Positions 7,950-15,026 of a stretch of DNA of 27,573 nt are shown piece by piece. Where the stretch lies: assembly GCA_045537915.1 (NCBI GenBank), contig JAZSQK010000009.1, positions 1 through 27,573 on the forward strand, given 5' to 3'. Within the stretch, counting starts at the first letter, position 1; each line of letters opens with the position of its first letter. The notes under the pieces are model-generated. The model saw nothing but the letters and a program-made list of their open reading frames with translations. It was not told the DNA's origin and did not search any database. The stretch is from SFWF01 sp045537915 (GTDB lineage Bacteria > Bacillota > Clostridia > Oscillospirales > Acutalibacteraceae). The position numbers and the translations under genes are program-made.

Positions 7950-8168
7950 TTATTTTAAAGGTTTTGGTTGGTCAGTGAGCCCTAAAATATAATCAGCAGA
8001 TAAATTATAATGTTTGCATAATTTTATGATTCTACTGATTGGCATTTCATTTATGCCCTTTTCGTATTTTAAATAGGCTTGTTGAGTTGTTTCTAATAAA
8101 TCGGCAAGTTGTTGTTGAGTTTCGTTATTCTTAATTCTGATTTCTCTTATTCTTTTATAATATTCCAT
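7950..8168 (-). CDS. XRE-family helix-turn-helix repressor (72 aa)
   Basis: A single-domain DNA-binding protein of the Cro/CI (HTH_3) family. RIREIRIKNNETQQQLADLL is helix 1-2, TTQQAYLKYEKGINEMP is the turn and recognition helix, and LCKHYNLSADYILGLTD is the closing helix with the typical SADYILGL ending. It has no extra sensor or peptidase domain. The ribosome binding site AGAGGG lies 6 nt before the ATG, and a good promoter sits in the shared divergent region. It is oriented back to back with the second regulator at 8281, the arrangement of phage-type repressor pairs. It most likely binds the palindromes at 8196-8262 and so controls itself and its neighbour; that target is inferred. Confidence 0.9.
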   Translation of the reverse strand: MEYYKRIREIRIKNNETQQQLADLLETTQQAYLKYEKGINEMPISRIIKLCKHYNLSADYILGLTDQPKPLK

Positions 8169-8190
8169 TTTGATCCCTCTTTCTTATTTA

Positions 8191-8219
8191 ATGATAAATC
8201 ACAAATGATGTATTGACAA
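8191..8219 (-). promoter_or_regulatory. Promoter of the leftward XRE gene
   Basis: On the minus strand: -35 TTGTCA (8214-8219), 17-bp spacer, -10 TATCAT (8191-8196). The -35 overlaps the -35 of the rightward promoter on the opposite strand. The spacer is almost filled by operator-like palindrome O1 (8196-8211). Confidence 0.75.
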
Positions 8220-8262
8220 ACATCAAATATGATGTTAAAATAAATTACATCAATTTTGATTT
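8196..8262. promoter_or_regulatory. Three 16-bp operator-like palindromes (O1, O2, O3)
   Basis: O1 8196-8211 is AAATCA-CAAA-TGATGT. O2 8220-8235 is ACATCA-AATA-TGATGT, a perfect palindrome in its arms. O3 8247-8262 is ACATCA-ATTT-TGATTT. The centres are 24 and 27 bp apart. O1 lies in the spacer of the leftward promoter, O2 in the spacer of the rightward promoter, and O3 over the rightward transcription start (about 8248). The arm consensus A(C/A)ATCA/TGAT(G/T)T does not recur in the flanking sequence that I examined. Confidence 0.8.
8213..8241 (+). promoter_or_regulatory. Near-consensus promoter of the rightward HTH gene
   Basis: TTGACA (8213-8218), 17-bp spacer, TAAAAT (8236-8241). The spacer contains the whole of O2, so a repressor bound there would directly block RNA polymerase. 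The predicted start is near 8248. Confidence 0.85.
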
Positions 8263-8280
8263 ATCCGAGAAGATGTTGAA

Positions 8281-8517
8281 ATGATAAAAAAATATATAAA
8301 TGATGAAATAAATAATTTTATAAATAACATTGCATTTTTGAGAGAAAAGAATGGACTGTCAAAAAAAGAGAGGGCAAATGTTTTAAATATCAGTATTTAT
8401 ACATTGAACAAGATAGAAAGGGGAGAACTTCCCGAAAAATTAAGCGTTGAGATTGTCTTCAATTTGCAAAAGCATTTCAAAATATCACCCGAAAAGCAAT
8501 TCGAAAAAATAAAATAA
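8281..8517 (+). CDS. Second small HTH regulator (78 aa)
   Basis: A 78-residue basic protein with an N-terminal helix (MIKKYINDEINNFINN), then an HTH_3-like core: NIAFLREKNGLSKKERANVL, the turn and recognition helix NISIYTLNKIERGELP, and a last helix VEIVFNLQKHFKISPEKQF. It is more divergent than its partner; LSKKERANVL replaces the usual LTQEELA pattern. It is very AT-rich compared with neighbouring genes. The ribosome binding site is weak (GAGAAG, 8 nt before ATG), while the promoter is near consensus, so output is probably set by repression at O2/O3. It likely plays the Cro-like or antirepressor part opposite the 7950-8168 gene; that role is inferred from layout only. Confidence 0.8.
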   Translation: MIKKYINDEINNFINNIAFLREKNGLSKKERANVLNISIYTLNKIERGELPEKLSVEIVFNLQKHFKISPEKQFEKIK

Positions 8518-8555
8518 ATTTTATAAAGTAAAATTTATCTCAAAACGATTTTTCA

Positions 8556-8619
8556 CTTGTCTTATACCGTAACAAGCAGGGAACTAGTACGGCAGTTCCC
8601 ATTTGTTAGGAGAACCTAA
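8556..8619 (+). other. Structured region downstream of the rightward HTH gene
   Basis: Two hairpins follow the HTH stop. One is compound: AACAA (8571-8575) pairs with TTGTT (8603-8607), enclosing GGGAACT (8579-8585) paired with AGTTCCC (8594-8600) around an 8-nt loop. The other is TTAGG (8606-8610) with CCTAA (8615-8619) and an AGAA tetraloop. CTTGT/ACAAG (8556-8576) is a competing pair. No T tract follows, so it is not a standard terminator. It could be the 3' UTR of the regulator or a recombination or transfer site. Confidence 0.5.
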
Positions 8620-8645
8620 AACCCTTTTACCTATCTCAAACGAAA

Positions 8646-8817
8646 GTGATATTGTGAGACAGGTCTCACAGTTATATTTTGCCTAACGGCAAAGTGATAT
8701 TAAAACCTTGCGGTTTTAGTGATATTTTATTCGCCCCAAAACTGCCGAAGGCAATATCACTCGGCATTAGTCGAATATCACTGCGTAGCAATACAACTCG
8801 CCGAAAGGCGAATAAAA
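8646..8817. repeat. Hairpin array with GTGATATT linkers
   Basis: GTGATATT occurs at 8646-8653, 8694-8701 and 8719-8726, with a one-base variant GTTATATT at 8671-8678. The reverse complement AATATCAC is at 8753-8760 and 8774-8781. Between the forward copies sit short hairpins of different sequence: GTGAGAC/GTCTCAC (8654-8669), TTTGCC/GGCAAA with loop TAAC (8678-8693) and TAAAACC/GGTTTTA with loop TTGC (8701-8718). The second half has TGCC/GGCA (8743-8753) and CGCC-GAAA-GGCG (8799-8810). TTTTATTCGCC (8725-8735) pairs perfectly with GGCGAATAAAA (8807-8817), so the right half can also form one long stem. Stems differ while linkers are conserved, the signature of selection on structure and not on code. 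No gene fits here. Confidence 0.7.
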
Positions 8818-8818
8818 C

Positions 8819-8848
8819 TAGCCAAGTGTCCTAGAGAACACTTGGCTA
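8819..8848 (-). terminator. Terminator of the pcrA-GDPD operon
   Basis: An 11-bp stem TAGCCAAGTGT/ACACTTGGCTA with an 8-nt loop. Read on the minus strand it is followed by GTTTTATT, a modest U tract. It lies just after the GDPD stop and inside the right inverted repeat. Confidence 0.65.
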
Positions 8849-8863
8849 TCTCACCTTGTTTTT
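8847..8863 (-). repeat. Right copy of the 17-bp inverted repeat
   Basis: TATCTCACCTTGTTTTT on the + strand is the exact reverse complement of 7844-7860. It runs into the first base of the GDPD stop codon complement (8863-8865). See the left copy. Confidence 0.75.
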
Positions 8864-9870
8864 TATTTATATTCTTCAAGAACCTCTTTAAGCAGTTTGG
8901 GGTTGTCGGTCATAATGCAGTCGCAACCAAGCTCTATAAGACTTCGCATTTCATCGGCCTCATTTATCGTCCAATATTGTACCGATATGTTTCTTCTGTG
9001 AGCTCTTTTTATAATGGTCTTTTTGTCAAGCTTAAGTTCAATTCCAAGGTCATAGCTTGTCGGTATCTGCAGACAGGCAAAATCGCCGTTGTCAAAGATG
9101 TTTACCCCTAAAAACTGTGTAAGTATAAACTTTGCGGCAGTACCTGTGGGCGCTCCCCTCATTAAATCGGGATACTTTGTTTTAAGTTCGATTTCAATTT
9201 CATCGTGGAAGGTTCCTACAACTATTCTCTCCTTGTAAGCGGGATAACGCTCAAGAGTTTCCCCCAGTATTCTACAGGCCTCATAACCTCTTTCACCGCT
9301 GTTTTTTATCTCAACAATAAAGAGAAGATTTGGGTTGCTCTCATAAAACTCCTCAAAAAGCTTGTCAACCGTGGCTATTTGCAGACCGCTGTTTTCAAGC
9401 TCAGTAGCCTCCTTATAAGGCCTGTTGCCCTCACTGTCCTCAAAATAATAGCCGAAATTATACTGCTGAAGCTCTGCCAGTGTCATATCGGATATGTAGT
9501 GCCTACGGCTCTCATCTTTACAAAGCTTTTCTACCTGCTCCAGAGTTAAATCCCCGTTTGCATTACAGGTTTCGTCAATATATTCGTCGTGGTTATACAC
9601 CAAATAACCGTCCTTTGTAAGATAGAGGTCACTCTCGATTATATCAACATCAAAGGTGTTTACCGCTTCTCTGAAAGCGAGCATTGTGTTTTCGGGATTG
9701 TTTGTCCCTCCTCCACGGTGGGCGGCAATCATAGGAAGCTCATTCTCTCCTACAACAAAGGGATTTTGAGTAATATTCACTTTCGGTGGGATAAGGTTTA
9801 TAACAAGCATAACGACCGCAATAGCCACAATTATAATACCTGTTATCTTTAATCCTTTATATTTTTTCAT
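8863..9870 (-). CDS. Membrane-anchored glycerophosphodiester phosphodiesterase
   Basis: A 335-residue GDPD-family enzyme that hydrolyses glycerophosphodiesters to glycerol-3-phosphate and an alcohol. One N-terminal membrane helix (about 9-27, GIIIVAIAVVMLVINLI) places the catalytic domain outside the cell. Family motifs are clear: AAHRGGGTNNPENT (catalytic His and Glu), VDIIESDLYLTKDG (metal-binding Glu/Asp), VYNHDE (second His) and FIVEIKN. The C-terminal NISVQYWTINEADEM and CIMTDNP complete the TIM barrel. The frame is open further upstream to 9954, but ATG 9868-9870 has AAAGGAG at ideal spacing. It starts 19 bp after rlmD and is the last gene of its operon. Likely substrates are membrane lipid or teichoic acid breakdown products. 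Confidence 0.93.
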   Translation of the reverse strand: MKKYKGLKITGIIIVAIAVVMLVINLIPPKVNITQNPFVVGENELPMIAAHRGGGTNNPENTMLAFREAVNTFDVDIIESDLYLTKDGYLVYNHDEYIDETCNANGDLTLEQVEKLCKDESRRHYISDMTLAELQQYNFGYYFEDSEGNRPYKEATELENSGLQIATVDKLFEEFYESNPNLLFIVEIKNSGERGYEACRILGETLERYPAYKERIVVGTFHDEIEIELKTKYPDLMRGAPTGTAAKFILTQFLGVNIFDNGDFACLQIPTSYDLGIELKLDKKTIIKRAHRRNISVQYWTINEADEMRSLIELGCDCIMTDNPKLLKEVLEEYK

Positions 9871-9889
9871 ATATTTAATCTCCTTTTGG

Positions 9890-11239
9890 TTAGATATTAT
9901 TCCTAGTAAAATACCCGACCGTTTCAACATGATGTGTGCGAGGGAAGAGGTCAAAAGGAGTATATTCCATAAGCTTATATCCGAGGCCGTCCAATATCTT
10001 CACATCTCTTGCCATTGTTGCCGGATCACAGGAAATATAAACCAATCTCTCGGGACAAAAGTTATTTGCTACTGTCTGCAACAGCTTCTCACTACAGCCC
10101 TTTCGGGGCGGATCGACGATCACTACGTCAGGCTTTATTCCCTCTTTTGCAAGGGTTTCGGCCGCCTTTTCGGCATCGGCGCAGATAAACCTAGCATTTG
10201 TTATATTGTTGTTTGCGGCGTTAAACCGGGCGTCTTTAATAGCCTCGGGCACAATTTCAACCCCGATTACCTCTTTAGCCTTATCTGCCATCGAAAGTCC
10301 TATAGTTCCGGCGCCGCAATAAAGATCTATTACCGTTTTTTCGACGGCCTTAGCATATTCTGCTGCCTTTTCATAAAGCTTTTGCGCCATATCGTGATTT
10401 ACCTGATAAAAGGAGAGCGGTCCGAGCCTTACCTTAACGCCGCACATGATATCATAAATATATCCGTCGCCGTAAATGTTTTTGCACTCGTCTCCCAGAA
10501 TAACATTGGTCTTTTGCCTATTTATATTGAGAACTACGCTTTTAAGCCTTTCTCCGACGGCTGACTTCAGCGCAGTCACGAGCTGCTCGGTTTTTGGAAG
10601 CTCATTGGCATTTGCGACCAGACAAACCATTATTTCCTCGGTTATCGCCCCTTTTCTTATATAAAGGTGACGGAAAACTCCTTTATTTGTCTGTTCATCA
10701 TAAACCGAAATATCATTTTCTCGCAGCCAGTCGGTAACGGCATCAGATATCTTGTAAAAATCTTCGGGTTGAAGCCGACAGTCGCCGCAGGATATTATCC
10801 TGTGGGAATGCTTTGCATAAAAGCCGACCTGTTTATCAGCAGAAACAGGATATTGAGCCTTGTTTCTGTAGCGGTCAAAGGCCTTTGCACCACAGATTTT
10901 TTGAGGCGCTAAAGCAATACCGCCTATTCTTCTGACGGCATCTTCAACCTTTTTCTGCTTTAGCATCAGTTCACTTTCATATGAAATATGGCGATATACG
11001 CAGCCTCCGCACTTCGAAAAGACAGGACAGTCCTCATTAACCCTGTCGCAAGAGGGGGTAATTATCTCCTCAAGCTTACCAAAAGCGCAGTTGGGTTTTA
11101 CCTTGAGTATCTTTACTTTTACCCTATCTCCGATTGCGGTCAAAGGAACAAAAACTGCAAGTCCCTCATATCTTCCTATTCCCGAGCCCTCGGAGGACAT
11201 TCCCGTAATTTCCAGTTGGATAATTTCATTTTTTATCAT
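9890..11239 (-). CDS. rlmD: 23S rRNA (uracil-C5)-methyltransferase, RlmD/RumA type
   Basis: 449 residues of the TrmA/RumA/RlmCD family of SAM-dependent RNA m5U methyltransferases. An N-terminal TRAM RNA-binding domain (about 1-58, LEITGMSSEGSGIGRYEGLAVFV) is followed by an iron-sulfur cluster signature, with cysteines in CDRVNEDCPVFSKCGGC. The catalytic domain shows the SAM motif DLYCGAGTIGL, the DPPRKGC loop and the nucleophile segment YISCDPATMARD. Gram-positive bacteria often use one RlmCD enzyme for two 23S positions, so exact specificity is uncertain and TrmFO-type functions are excluded. It starts 6 bp after the upstream gene with only a weak ACGGG ribosome binding site, suggesting translational coupling. 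Confidence 0.93.
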   Translation of the reverse strand: MIKNEIIQLEITGMSSEGSGIGRYEGLAVFVPLTAIGDRVKVKILKVKPNCAFGKLEEIITPSCDRVNEDCPVFSKCGGCVYRHISYESELMLKQKKVEDAVRRIGGIALAPQKICGAKAFDRYRNKAQYPVSADKQVGFYAKHSHRIISCGDCRLQPEDFYKISDAVTDWLRENDISVYDEQTNKGVFRHLYIRKGAITEEIMVCLVANANELPKTEQLVTALKSAVGERLKSVVLNINRQKTNVILGDECKNIYGDGYIYDIMCGVKVRLGPLSFYQVNHDMAQKLYEKAAEYAKAVEKTVIDLYCGAGTIGLSMADKAKEVIGVEIVPEAIKDARFNAANNNITNARFICADAEKAAETLAKEGIKPDVVIVDPPRKGCSEKLLQTVANNFCPERLVYISCDPATMARDVKILDGLGYKLMEYTPFDLFPRTHHVETVGYFTRNNI

Positions 11240-11245
11240 CGCAAG

Positions 11246-12052
11246 TTACCCGTTCATACCGTTCTCATAGTAATCAAGTATGAGGTTGTAGTTTACAATA
11301 GAAAACCTGCAATGTACAACATAACAGGAAATTATAAGGGGCAGTGTGTAAATTGCCGTAACAAGTAAGCCTGTTAAAAGCAGCCAACCTAAAAGCGACA
11401 CCAACAGGCAGATAAATGCCGAAGAGGATTTTCGGGAAACCATACAGGAGATATGGACCGCTTCAAGCAAAAGAAGCTCCTCGTCCATTACGGCAATTAC
11501 AGGGACAAGATAGTAGCGTGATATATAAACTATTACACAAAGCAAACCGACAACATATAAAAAGCTTTCAATAAGCACAAGATTTGCCGCCCAGATAGGA
11601 ATTGACTGACCGAGAAGCTGATATAGCCAGGTGTTTGACATTGCATTTACTATTAAATATGGCAACATACAGACAAATGCCGCTGCCGCAACACGCCAAC
11701 CGAGTATAAAGGTAAGCTTTACAACACGAAAATATCTGTTTGGGTTATGAAAATAATAGAAAACCTCGGATATTTCGTCACAGACCGAATCGGTAAGGCG
11801 CCAGAAATAGCGAACTATACCCATACCGAGCGGCGCTAACAAAAGGAGGACATAACCTATCCAGATGACAGCCGAAACCAAAGCAGAGTATTCTGTGATA
11901 AGCGACCGGGCAACCGAGGCCGACAGATAAACAAAAAGCAAGGCAAAAAGGCCCAGACAGGATACGGCTATCGCCTCCACCCATCTGCCTTTGAGCGCTG
12001 TACGTGCGGTATTTTTTACAACCGAACTTTTCGGAATTTTAAACGGTATCAT
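11246..12052 (-). CDS. Polytopic membrane protein, DUF975-like
   Basis: 268 residues with about six hydrophobic helices, including AIAVSCLGLFALLFVYLSA, LVSAVIWIGYVLLLLAPLGMG, WRVAAAAFVCMLPYLIV, LIESFLYVVGLLCVIVYIS, FICLLVSLLGWLLLTGLLVT and a last segment ending in a short basic or polar tail. No signal peptide or enzymatic motif is visible. Its overall shape, with a cytoplasmic N-terminal amphipathic helix (FKIPKSSVVKNTARTALKGR) and a loop containing YFRVVKLTFILGWR, resembles DUF975 and related Clostridial integral membrane proteins of unknown function. The match is by pattern only. The ribosome binding site GGAGGG overlaps the end of pcrA, so it is co-transcribed with it. Confidence 0.75.
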   Translation of the reverse strand: MIPFKIPKSSVVKNTARTALKGRWVEAIAVSCLGLFALLFVYLSASVARSLITEYSALVSAVIWIGYVLLLLAPLGMGIVRYFWRLTDSVCDEISEVFYYFHNPNRYFRVVKLTFILGWRVAAAAFVCMLPYLIVNAMSNTWLYQLLGQSIPIWAANLVLIESFLYVVGLLCVIVYISRYYLVPVIAVMDEELLLLEAVHISCMVSRKSSSAFICLLVSLLGWLLLTGLLVTAIYTLPLIISCYVVHCRFSIVNYNLILDYYENGMNG

Positions 12053-12064
12053 TTTTACCCTCCG

Positions 12065-14431
12065 TTAAACTATCTTGAGCTTTACATACCCTGCCATTAT
12101 TTTCTTTGTTCCGACCGAATCAAAGGCAATTTCAAGCATTGCATCATTACCCATCGGCACTATCTTGGTTATCATACCCTTGCCGAAGGTCTTATGCTCT
12201 ACTGTCATACCTACTGTATAGTTTGCGGCACTGTTGTTCTGCGGCTTTGAGCTTGTCGGAGCTTTAAATATTTTTGAATAATCGTAATTCTGAGATTTGG
12301 AACGATATGTCGTTTCTGCGCCGGTTCTCATACCGAAATCAAAAAATCCGACCGCAGATTTTTTATCGCAAAGCCTGTCGGGAATCTCACTGACAAAGCG
12401 TGATACTGCATTCCGTGAGGTGCTGCCATAGAGCATACGGGTACTTGAATGTGTTATATAAAGTCTTTTCCTTGCTCGTGTAATTGCAACATATGAGAGT
12501 CTTCTCTCCTCCTCAAGCTCCATAGGTCCTCCGTATATCGCCTGATCAGAGGGGAAGATGCCCTCCTCCATACCGATAAGGAAAACCCTGTTGAACTCAA
12601 GTCCCTTTGCCGAATGAACGGTCATAAGCACAACCGCATCTGCCCCCTCCTCATATGAATCAATATCACTTATAAGGGCGGTCTCCTCAAGATAGCCCGA
12701 GAGGGTTGCATCTTCATTTTCATTCTCATACTGCATAATACTTGTCGCAAGTTCCCTGACGTTCTCTATCCTGTCCTGTCCTTCGGGGCCTTCTGCGGCA
12801 AGAGCCTCGATATATCCTGTCTTTTTAAGCATATACTCAAAAAGCTCGTGAATAGACATGCTTTCAGCCGCCTCGGTAAGCTCGTCTATCATACCGCAAA
12901 AGTCGCTAAGCTTGTTTTGCGCACGGGAGAGAATAGGATAGGCTTCTGCATTATGCAAAACCTCAAATACCGAAACCGAAAGCGATGAGGCTATCTGCTG
13001 TGCATTATTTACCGTTGTATCCCCTATTCCCCTTTTGGGCTCGTTAATTATTCTCTTGAGCCTTATATCGTCACAGTTATTGTTTATAAGATGCAGATAG
13101 GCCATTACATCTCTGATTTCCTTACGGTCAAAGAATCTGTGACCTCCGATAATTCTATAGCTGATACCGCTTCTCGCAAAGACATTTTCCACCGAGTTTG
13201 ACTGGGCATTCATTCGGTAAAGAATAGCGTGATCGGAAAATTTTGCTCCGCCTTTTACATTCTCAAGTATGGTTTCGGCAATGTATTTTGCCTCCGCCTG
13301 CTCATCGACCGCCGTATAAACCGAGATTTTTTCTCCGTCGTCCTTATCTGTCCAGAGGTTTTTACCCGTTCTGCCCTTATTGTTGGCAATAACGGCATTT
13401 GCGGCGTTAAGAATATTGCCAACCGAACGATAGTTTTGTTCAAGCTTTATTACCTTTGCATTTTTATACTGCTTTTCAAAATTCAGAATGTTCTCTATGG
13501 TTGCTCCTCTGAAGCGGTAAATACTCTGGTCGTCATCGCCAACCACACATATATTTTTATGACAACTCGCCAAAAGCTTAACCAAAACATACTGGGCATA
13601 GTTTGTGTCCTGATACTCATCCACCATTATGTATCTGAATTTCTCACTGTAGTAGTTAAGAACATCTCCGTTTTCTCTGAACAGCTTGACTGTGTTGGTA
13701 ATCATACCGTCGAAATCCATAGCGTCGGCAGTAAGCAATCTGTTTTCATAAATGCCGTATATTTTAGCCAAGGTTTTCTGCCTGTAATCATCTCCGACAG
13801 AATCGGCATATTCTTCCGGAGTAATAAGCTTATCCTTTTGGGAGGAGATTGCATTCAAAACACTTTTGGGAGCAAATATCTTTTCGTCGAAATTATTTTC
13901 TTTTATAATTTCTTTTATAAGACGCTTCTGGTCATCGGTATCATATATCGTAAAATTAGATGAATAGCCAATACGGTCGCCAAAGCGGCGGAGTATTTTT
14001 CCACACACCGAATGAAAGGTTCCGGCCCAGACGCCGCTTGTGTGGTCGTTGAGTTTTGCAGCTATTCTTTCTTTAAGCTCGTTTGCCGCCTTATTTGTAA
14101 AGGTTATGGCGAGTATTTCCCAAGGCTTTGCCGCCTTGTATGAAAAGGCATAGGAAGAGGGCATCTCTGCGCCATTTTTGAGAAAACTCTCTGCGGCAAG
14201 TATATCTGCCTCATCAAAATCGGGCACAAAATATCCGTCATAGGCTTCGCCGTATTTTATAAGATAGGCAATCCGGTTTACAAGCACGGTAGTCTTTCCG
14301 CTTCCTGCACCCGCAATAACCAATACTGGTCCTGTAGCAGCAGTTATCGCCTTGAACTGCATATCGTTCATAGATTGAAATTCTTTTTCTATGACTGCGT
14401 TTCTTAAAACTTTAAATTCATTTTCTGTCAT
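12065..14431 (-). CDS. pcrA: ATP-dependent DNA helicase PcrA/UvrD
   Basis: An SF1A 3'-5' helicase for nucleotide excision repair, rolling-circle replication and conflict resolution; 788 residues. Motifs in order: Q motif MNDMQFKAI, Walker A AGAGSGKTT, Ia AITFTNKAANEL, II VDEYQDTN, III GDDDQSIYRFRGA, IV LEQNYRS, V TVHSAKGLEF and VI YVAITRARK. A C-terminal Tudor-like domain (TVGMTVEHKTFGKGMITKI) would contact RNA polymerase, as in other PcrA proteins. About 40 extra residues, many acidic, sit between Walker A and motif Ia (GYFVPDFDEADILAAES region), where standard PcrA has a short loop. ATG has AAGGAT 8 nt upstream. It leads the pcrA - DUF975-like - rlmD - GDPD operon. Confidence 0.97.
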   Translation of the reverse strand: MTENEFKVLRNAVIEKEFQSMNDMQFKAITAATGPVLVIAGAGSGKTTVLVNRIAYLIKYGEAYDGYFVPDFDEADILAAESFLKNGAEMPSSYAFSYKAAKPWEILAITFTNKAANELKERIAAKLNDHTSGVWAGTFHSVCGKILRRFGDRIGYSSNFTIYDTDDQKRLIKEIIKENNFDEKIFAPKSVLNAISSQKDKLITPEEYADSVGDDYRQKTLAKIYGIYENRLLTADAMDFDGMITNTVKLFRENGDVLNYYSEKFRYIMVDEYQDTNYAQYVLVKLLASCHKNICVVGDDDQSIYRFRGATIENILNFEKQYKNAKVIKLEQNYRSVGNILNAANAVIANNKGRTGKNLWTDKDDGEKISVYTAVDEQAEAKYIAETILENVKGGAKFSDHAILYRMNAQSNSVENVFARSGISYRIIGGHRFFDRKEIRDVMAYLHLINNNCDDIRLKRIINEPKRGIGDTTVNNAQQIASSLSVSVFEVLHNAEAYPILSRAQNKLSDFCGMIDELTEAAESMSIHELFEYMLKKTGYIEALAAEGPEGQDRIENVRELATSIMQYENENEDATLSGYLEETALISDIDSYEEGADAVVLMTVHSAKGLEFNRVFLIGMEEGIFPSDQAIYGGPMELEEERRLSYVAITRARKRLYITHSSTRMLYGSTSRNAVSRFVSEIPDRLCDKKSAVGFFDFGMRTGAETTYRSKSQNYDYSKIFKAPTSSKPQNNSAANYTVGMTVEHKTFGKGMITKIVPMGNDAMLEIAFDSVGTKKIMAGYVKLKIV

Positions 14432-14465
14432 TTTGAGTAATCCTTTTGCTATACAATATATCTAT

Positions 14466-14494
14466 ATTTTACTATAAAAGCCCACAATAATCAA
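14466..14494 (-). promoter_or_regulatory. Promoter of the pcrA operon
   Basis: On the minus strand: TTGATT (14489-14494), 17-bp spacer, TAAAAT (14466-14471). The predicted start near 14459 gives a leader of about 28 nt before the pcrA ATG. Confidence 0.65.
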
Positions 14495-14529
14495 TCACTA
14501 AAAGTATATTGCCGATATTTCAGGCATAC

Positions 14530-14535
14530 TATAAT
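14530..14535 (+). promoter_or_regulatory. Likely -10 element of tspO
   Basis: A perfect TATAAT 15 bp before the tspO ATG, which gives a very short leader. The only -35 candidate, TTGCCG (14509-14514), is spaced at 15 bp. AGGGTGA serves as the ribosome binding site. Confidence 0.45.
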
Positions 14536-14549
14536 ATCAGGGTGATTAT

Positions 14550-15026
14550 ATGAAAAAAATAAACATAACAGCGCTTGTAATCAGCATAGCAATCGCAGAG
14601 CTTACAGGTTTTCTTTCGGCTCTGCTATCCGGCAATCAATCGGGTGCGTATAATGATTTTATACAGCCTCCTCTTTCTCCTCCCGCCATTGTTTTCCCGA
14701 TTGTATGGGTAATACTTTATGCAATGATGGGTGCCGCCGCCTACTTTGTGTGGGATTCGGTCAGAGGCAGTCACAAGGAGCGGATGACGGCGCTTAAATT
14801 CTATTTTGCGCAGCTTTTTGTTAACTTCCTGTGGAGCATCGTTTTTTTCAGGTTTGAAGCCTATTGGTTTGCGGTTGCCGTAATAATTCTGCTTGATCTT
14901 CTGGTTATAATTACAATGCTGCTTTTCAGAAACATCAACCGTCTTGCCTTCTGGCTTATGATACCATATCTTATATGGCTGCTTTTCGCAACCTATCTCA
15001 ATATCGGCGTTGCCGTACTGAACTAA
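14550..15026 (+). CDS. tspO: TspO/MBR family membrane protein
   Basis: 158 residues with five transmembrane helices, the fold of the tryptophan-rich sensory protein / translocator (peripheral benzodiazepine receptor) family, which binds porphyrins and sterol-like ligands. Family landmarks are PPLSPPAIVFPIVWVILYAMMGAAAY in pieces across helix 1-2, FAQLFVNFLWSIVFFRFEAYWFA in the middle, and a last helix ending YLIWLLFATYLNIGVAVLN. Length is normal. It is a single gene between divergent pcrA and a strong GAAA-loop terminator. In bacteria TspO modulates tetrapyrrole or stress responses; nothing here specifies the ligand. Confidence 0.95.
   Translation: MKKINITALVISIAIAELTGFLSALLSGNQSGAYNDFIQPPLSPPAIVFPIVWVILYAMMGAAAYFVWDSVRGSHKERMTALKFYFAQLFVNFLWSIVFFRFEAYWFAVAVIILLDLLVIITMLLFRNINRLAFWLMIPYLIWLLFATYLNIGVAVLN

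Noticed and set aside
7950..8517. Toxin-antitoxin pair
   Set aside because: Both proteins are HTH DNA-binding domains with no toxin fold; the divergent layout with operators fits a regulator pair better.
8646..8817. CRISPR array
   Set aside because: The repeated unit is only 8 bp, changes strand midway, and the intervening segments are self-complementary hairpins, not unique spacers.
8556..8850. tRNA or other standard RNA gene
   Set aside because: No cloverleaf, T-loop motif or known riboswitch core is recognisable; hairpins are short and serial.
13229..13963. 244-residue plus-strand open frame within pcrA
   Set aside because: A shadow of the helicase in the opposite strand; no ribosome binding site or promoter.
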